A stretch of 64,000 nt of DNA from an uncultured Pelagibacteraceae bacterium (lineage in GTDB: Bacteria > Pseudomonadota > Alphaproteobacteria > Pelagibacterales > Pelagibacteraceae). Positions 60,619 through 64,000 of this stretch are shown in pieces. The notes under the pieces were generated by a model that did no database searches, had not been told where the DNA came from, and worked only from the letters and a program-made list of their open reading frames with translations. The translations under genes and the position numbers were made by a program. The stretch's first letter is position 1, and each line of letters begins with the position of its first letter. The stretch is from positions 62,001-126,000 of the forward strand of contig CACMCJ010000002.1 in the NCBI GenBank assembly GCA_902612235.1, given 5' to 3'.

Positions 60619-61080
60619 TTATGCTAGTGCTTCTGTATCTTTATTAACTACAGTCTCAGGTTGTTCAGAGTCTTTAGATTTTTTATCTTCTTTTGACTTA
60701 CTGAATAAAAAATCAGCCGAAAGCTTAGATTTTGAAATATTAGATTTTTTTATGTAGCCATCAATGTCTGCACCATTTTCAGTTTTAAGATTATTAGCAA
60801 ACTCTATATCTCCTTTAACAGTGCCGGTGCTTCCGATGACAATATCATCCCCAGAAATTTTACCGTCCATGTGTCCATGAATTTCTACATGGTCTCCCTC
60901 TATTGAGCCTGTAATAGAACCAGTTTCTCTGACAATGATTTCTCTTGAAATAACTGGTCCTTTAACTAATCCTGCAATATCAATTGCTCCTGAACTATTG
61001 ATTGTTCCTTCTATACTAACAGTCTCACTTATTAGAGATCTTTCTGAGTCTTTAAGTTTATTTTTTTTATCACCAAACAT
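60619..61080 (-). CDS. Bactofilin (polymer-forming cytoskeletal) family protein
   Basis: ISETVSIEGTINSSGAIDIAGLVKGPV...VIGSTGTVKGDIEF beta-helical repeat pattern. Confidence 0.9.
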   Translation of the reverse strand: MFGDKKNKLKDSERSLISETVSIEGTINSSGAIDIAGLVKGPVISREIIVRETGSITGSIEGDHVEIHGHMDGKISGDDIVIGSTGTVKGDIEFANNLKTENGADIDGYIKKSNISKSKLSADFLFSKSKEDKKSKDSEQPETVVNKDTEALA

Positions 61081-61167
61081 ATTAAAATTATTACTAACTA
61101 ATCATCTAAAGGGTTAATTGACAAGAACTATTTGAAAAAAAAATTAGACCATTATAGGTTTTTTTTT

Positions 61168-62292
61168 CTAGTTTACAGGACTGTCTTTATATACTCTACA
61201 TGACATTACTATACCTAAACCTAACATAATTGCCATCATTGAGGATCCGCCATATGACATAATTGGTAATGGAGAACCAACAATAGGTAATAAACCGAGT
61301 ACCATCCCCATATTAACCACAACATAAACAAAAAAAGCAGAGGCAAAACTATAACAGTAAAGCTTTCCAAAATTACTTCGAGTGACATTACCTGCTTTAA
61401 TTATTCTTAAAATTATAATGCCGTATAAAACTAATATAAAGATTGACCCAAAAAAACCAAACTCTTCAGAAAATAAAGTAAATATAAAATCGGTATGTTT
61501 TTCTGGTAAATAATCTAGATAACTTTGTGAACCATTTAAGAAACCCTTGCCAAATAGTCCTCCAGACCCTATAGCAATTTTAGATTGAATTATTTGATAT
61601 CCGGCGCCCAAAGGATCTTTTTCTGGGTTTAAAAAAGTTAATATTCTAGCTTTTTGATAAGGTTTCAAAAAAGAAATAGCTACTGGTAGAAGCGTAATGA
61701 AAAGTAAAGTAGCATAAGTAAAAAACTTTGCTCTTACACCTGCTAACCAAGCTACTATTAGACCACCTGCAGCTATTAATAAAGCTGTTCCAAGATCAGG
61801 CTGCATAATCACCAAAAGTACCGGGGCTACAAGAACAACGATAGGAAGGAAAAGAAATTTAAGTTTATTTATGTTCTCAATAGAAATACGGTGATAATAT
61901 TTAGCAAGAAAAAGTATTAACCCAATTTTCATCAATTCAGAAGGTTGAAGATTCATAAAATAAAGATTTAACCATCTCTGTGAACCAGAAGACGTAAGTC
62001 CAAAATACTTTACACATATAAGTAAAATAAAAAAAATTGTATAAATCAAGTAACTAGTGCTATGCCAAAATCTTATTTGAATAAAAGATAAAATGAAAAA
62101 CATGATAAAAAAAATTGAAAATCTTACAATATGACTTTCCGTATGGTACTTAAATTCACCTCCGTCTGTAGAATACATTGCAAACATACTTGTTATTCCT
62201 AAAATTAAAATAGAGAAAACTAAAATGTAATCTATTGAAAAAATTTTATCTCTAAAACTTAAGGACGATTGAATAGATCTTGGTTGAAACAT
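61168..62292 (-). CDS. rodA: Rod-shape-determining protein RodA
   Basis: MQPDLGTALLIAAGGLIVAWLAG, LPEKHTDFIFTLFSEEFGF, LPIMSYGGSSMMAIMLGLGIVMS. Confidence 0.95.
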   Translation of the reverse strand: MFQPRSIQSSLSFRDKIFSIDYILVFSILILGITSMFAMYSTDGGEFKYHTESHIVRFSIFFIMFFILSFIQIRFWHSTSYLIYTIFFILLICVKYFGLTSSGSQRWLNLYFMNLQPSELMKIGLILFLAKYYHRISIENINKLKFLFLPIVVLVAPVLLVIMQPDLGTALLIAAGGLIVAWLAGVRAKFFTYATLLFITLLPVAISFLKPYQKARILTFLNPEKDPLGAGYQIIQSKIAIGSGGLFGKGFLNGSQSYLDYLPEKHTDFIFTLFSEEFGFFGSIFILVLYGIIILRIIKAGNVTRSNFGKLYCYSFASAFFVYVVVNMGMVLGLLPIVGSPLPIMSYGGSSMMAIMLGLGIVMSCRVYKDSPVN

Positions 62293-64000
62293 TAGATAGA
62301 GTCTCCTTGTAAATTATTCACAGATTGTCTTAAACTATGTCTTTCTAATACTTTTTTTATAACTTTTTTTGCAATTGGCGCGGCTGCTTTACTGCCAGAG
62401 CCTCCATGTTCAACAACAACACTAATAGCATATTTTGGATCTTTGTAAGGTGCAAAAGCTACAAATAATGCGTGGTCTCTGCTTTTATAATCTAAGCTTT
62501 CTTGTTTAACTTCTGCCTCTCTCTGCTCTTCAGTAAATTTTTTAATTTGAGATGAACCTGTTTTACCAGCAAATGTAAATTTACTATCCTCCAGTCTTGA
62601 ACCATATGAAGTTCCACCGGGTTCGTTAGAAGAAGAAAACATCGCATCTTGAATGATCTTTATATTTTCTTGATTATTAAACAGTGGTTTTAAATCAAAA
62701 TTTGACACTAATAATTCTGCAGGTAATGGTTCATTTGGATTTTCATTTTTAAATTTAAGATACTCTTTGAGACTATTTTTTTCTTTATCAAATATAATTC
62801 TTGGCTTTATTTCAAATCCCCCATTAGCAATTTGTGCTGTCATTAAACACAATTGAATTGGCGTGCTTAAAAAGTACCCTTGGCCAATCCCAGAGTGTAA
62901 TGTTTCTCCTAGATACCAATTTTGTCCTAAATATTTTTTTTTCCATGAAGTATTTGGAACTACACCTGAACGCTCTTCAATAAAATCATTTAAAACTTTC
63001 TTTCCAAGTCCAAATTTTTTTGCAGTAATAGACAATCTGTCAACACCTAACCTTCTTGCAACTTCATAAAAATATACATCACAAGATCGTTTTATACCTG
63101 ATCTCATATTCATAACCCCGTGACCCTTTTTTTTCCAACAATGAAATTTTTCACCAAACATTTCAATTTTACCGTTACATTCAACTCTATTAGAAGGTGT
63201 TATGATCTTATTTTCTAATGCGCTGAGAGCAACAATGGTTTTTATAGTTGATCCAGGAGGATACAGCCCAGATAATGCTTTATTAGTTAATGGTTTTTTT
63301 TCGTTCTTAATTAAATTTTGCCAATAATTTTTTTCAACTCCGTGAACAAAAGCATTTGGATCATAAGAGGGCGATGAAACCATTGAAACTATATCTCCGT
63401 TGTAAATATCCATTACACAAACAGAAGCTGCTGTATCACCCAATATTTCTGTTACATATTTTTGCACTTCAAGATCTAGTGTAGTTTTAAAATTTTGACC
63501 AGCTTTGCCAGGGTCAACTTTAATTTGTTTAATTCTTTTACCAAAAGCATTAACTTCATACCTTTGGAATCCTACTTCACCAATAATTTTTTCATCTAAT
63601 CTTCTTTCTAATCCAGTTTTACCTACAGCCATACCTGGAACTGACATTTCTTTTAAATACTTTTTATTTTTTAAATCTTTTGCGCTGGCCTGTGAAACGT
63701 ATCCCAAAGCATGCACTGAAGAATTATCTTCATATTTTCTGGCAATTGAAACAATTGGCTCAATCCCTTGCAGTTCATGTAAAAATAAATTTATTCGTGA
63801 AAATTCAGACCAATTTAAATTATCAGAGATAATAACTGGTTCCCATGGTTTTTGTTTTGCAATTTTTTTCTTAAGAAAAAAAATTTTTTTATCACTTAAA
63901 TTTAAAATTGTTTTTAATCTAAAGAAGACTTCTTCAATACTTTGAGTATTTTCTGGTATCAAATGTATTTGATAAACTTGTCTATTTGATGCAATATCTA
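62292..64000 (-). CDS. mrdA: Penicillin-binding protein 2 (5' end beyond window)
   Basis: Frame stays open to the window edge (..DIASNRQVYQIHLIPENT); GLYPPGSTIKTIVAL, AGKTGSSQ motifs. Confidence 0.95.
   Translation of the reverse strand, partial: DIASNRQVYQIHLIPENTQSIEEVFFRLKTILNLSDKKIFFLKKKIAKQKPWEPVIISDNLNWSEFSRINLFLHELQGIEPIVSIARKYEDNSSVHALGYVSQASAKDLKNKKYLKEMSVPGMAVGKTGLERRLDEKIIGEVGFQRYEVNAFGKRIKQIKVDPGKAGQNFKTTLDLEVQKYVTEILGDTAASVCVMDIYNGDIVSMVSSPSYDPNAFVHGVEKNYWQNLIKNEKKPLTNKALSGLYPPGSTIKTIVALSALENKIITPSNRVECNGKIEMFGEKFHCWKKKGHGVMNMRSGIKRSCDVYFYEVARRLGVDRLSITAKKFGLGKKVLNDFIEERSGVVPNTSWKKKYLGQNWYLGETLHSGIGQGYFLSTPIQLCLMTAQIANGGFEIKPRIIFDKEKNSLKEYLKFKNENPNEPLPAELLVSNFDLKPLFNNQENIKIIQDAMFSSSNEPGGTSYGSRLEDSKFTFAGKTGSSQIKKFTEEQREAEVKQESLDYKSRDHALFVAFAPYKDPKYAISVVVEHGGSGSKAAAPIAKKVIKKVLERHSLRQSVNNLQGDSI

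Noticed and set aside
1-64000. IS elements, prophage, toxin-antitoxin or defence systems
   Set aside because: No transposase, integrase, phage structural, nuclease/defence or toxin-antitoxin signatures were recognised among the ORFs.

Overview
The window is AT-rich, very compact alphaproteobacterial chromosome. Gene content and RNA leaders are most consistent with SAR11/Pelagibacterales; this is inferred, no search was run. It carries about 60 protein-coding genes, with no rRNA, tRNA, CRISPR array or IS element recognised. Main content: (1) a tandem glycine riboswitch followed by gcvT-gcvH-gcvP; (2) a flavin amine oxidase/DUF1365/Cfa/DUF3833 lipid-modification cluster; (3) a PrpD-family gene coupled to acnA; (4) two Liv-type ABC importers, the second in an overlapping operon with AzlCD and a CsiD/GlaH-like 2-oxoglutarate dioxygenase, next to a TctCBA transporter; (5) a dimethylglycine-dehydrogenase-like enzyme with ETF alpha/beta and ETF-QO, and a heterotetrameric sarcosine oxidase operon (soxBDAG); (6) a tandem SAM-II / intrinsic terminator / SAM-V leader upstream of metY; (7) a bactofilin/rodA/mrdA cell-shape cluster. 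The most unusual sequence-level signals are the dual SAM leader with an exact 9-nt antiterminator complement, a shared (TTAA)n leader in front of three unrelated solute-binding-protein genes, a perfect 51-bp tandem duplication at the C-terminus of a small lipoprotein, the CsiD-containing transporter operon, and several small or unannotated ORFs and hairpins in the few intergenic gaps. I did not find a clearly new multi-gene system. The CsiD/AzlCD/Liv operon and the (TTAA)n leaders are the best candidates for something undescribed.
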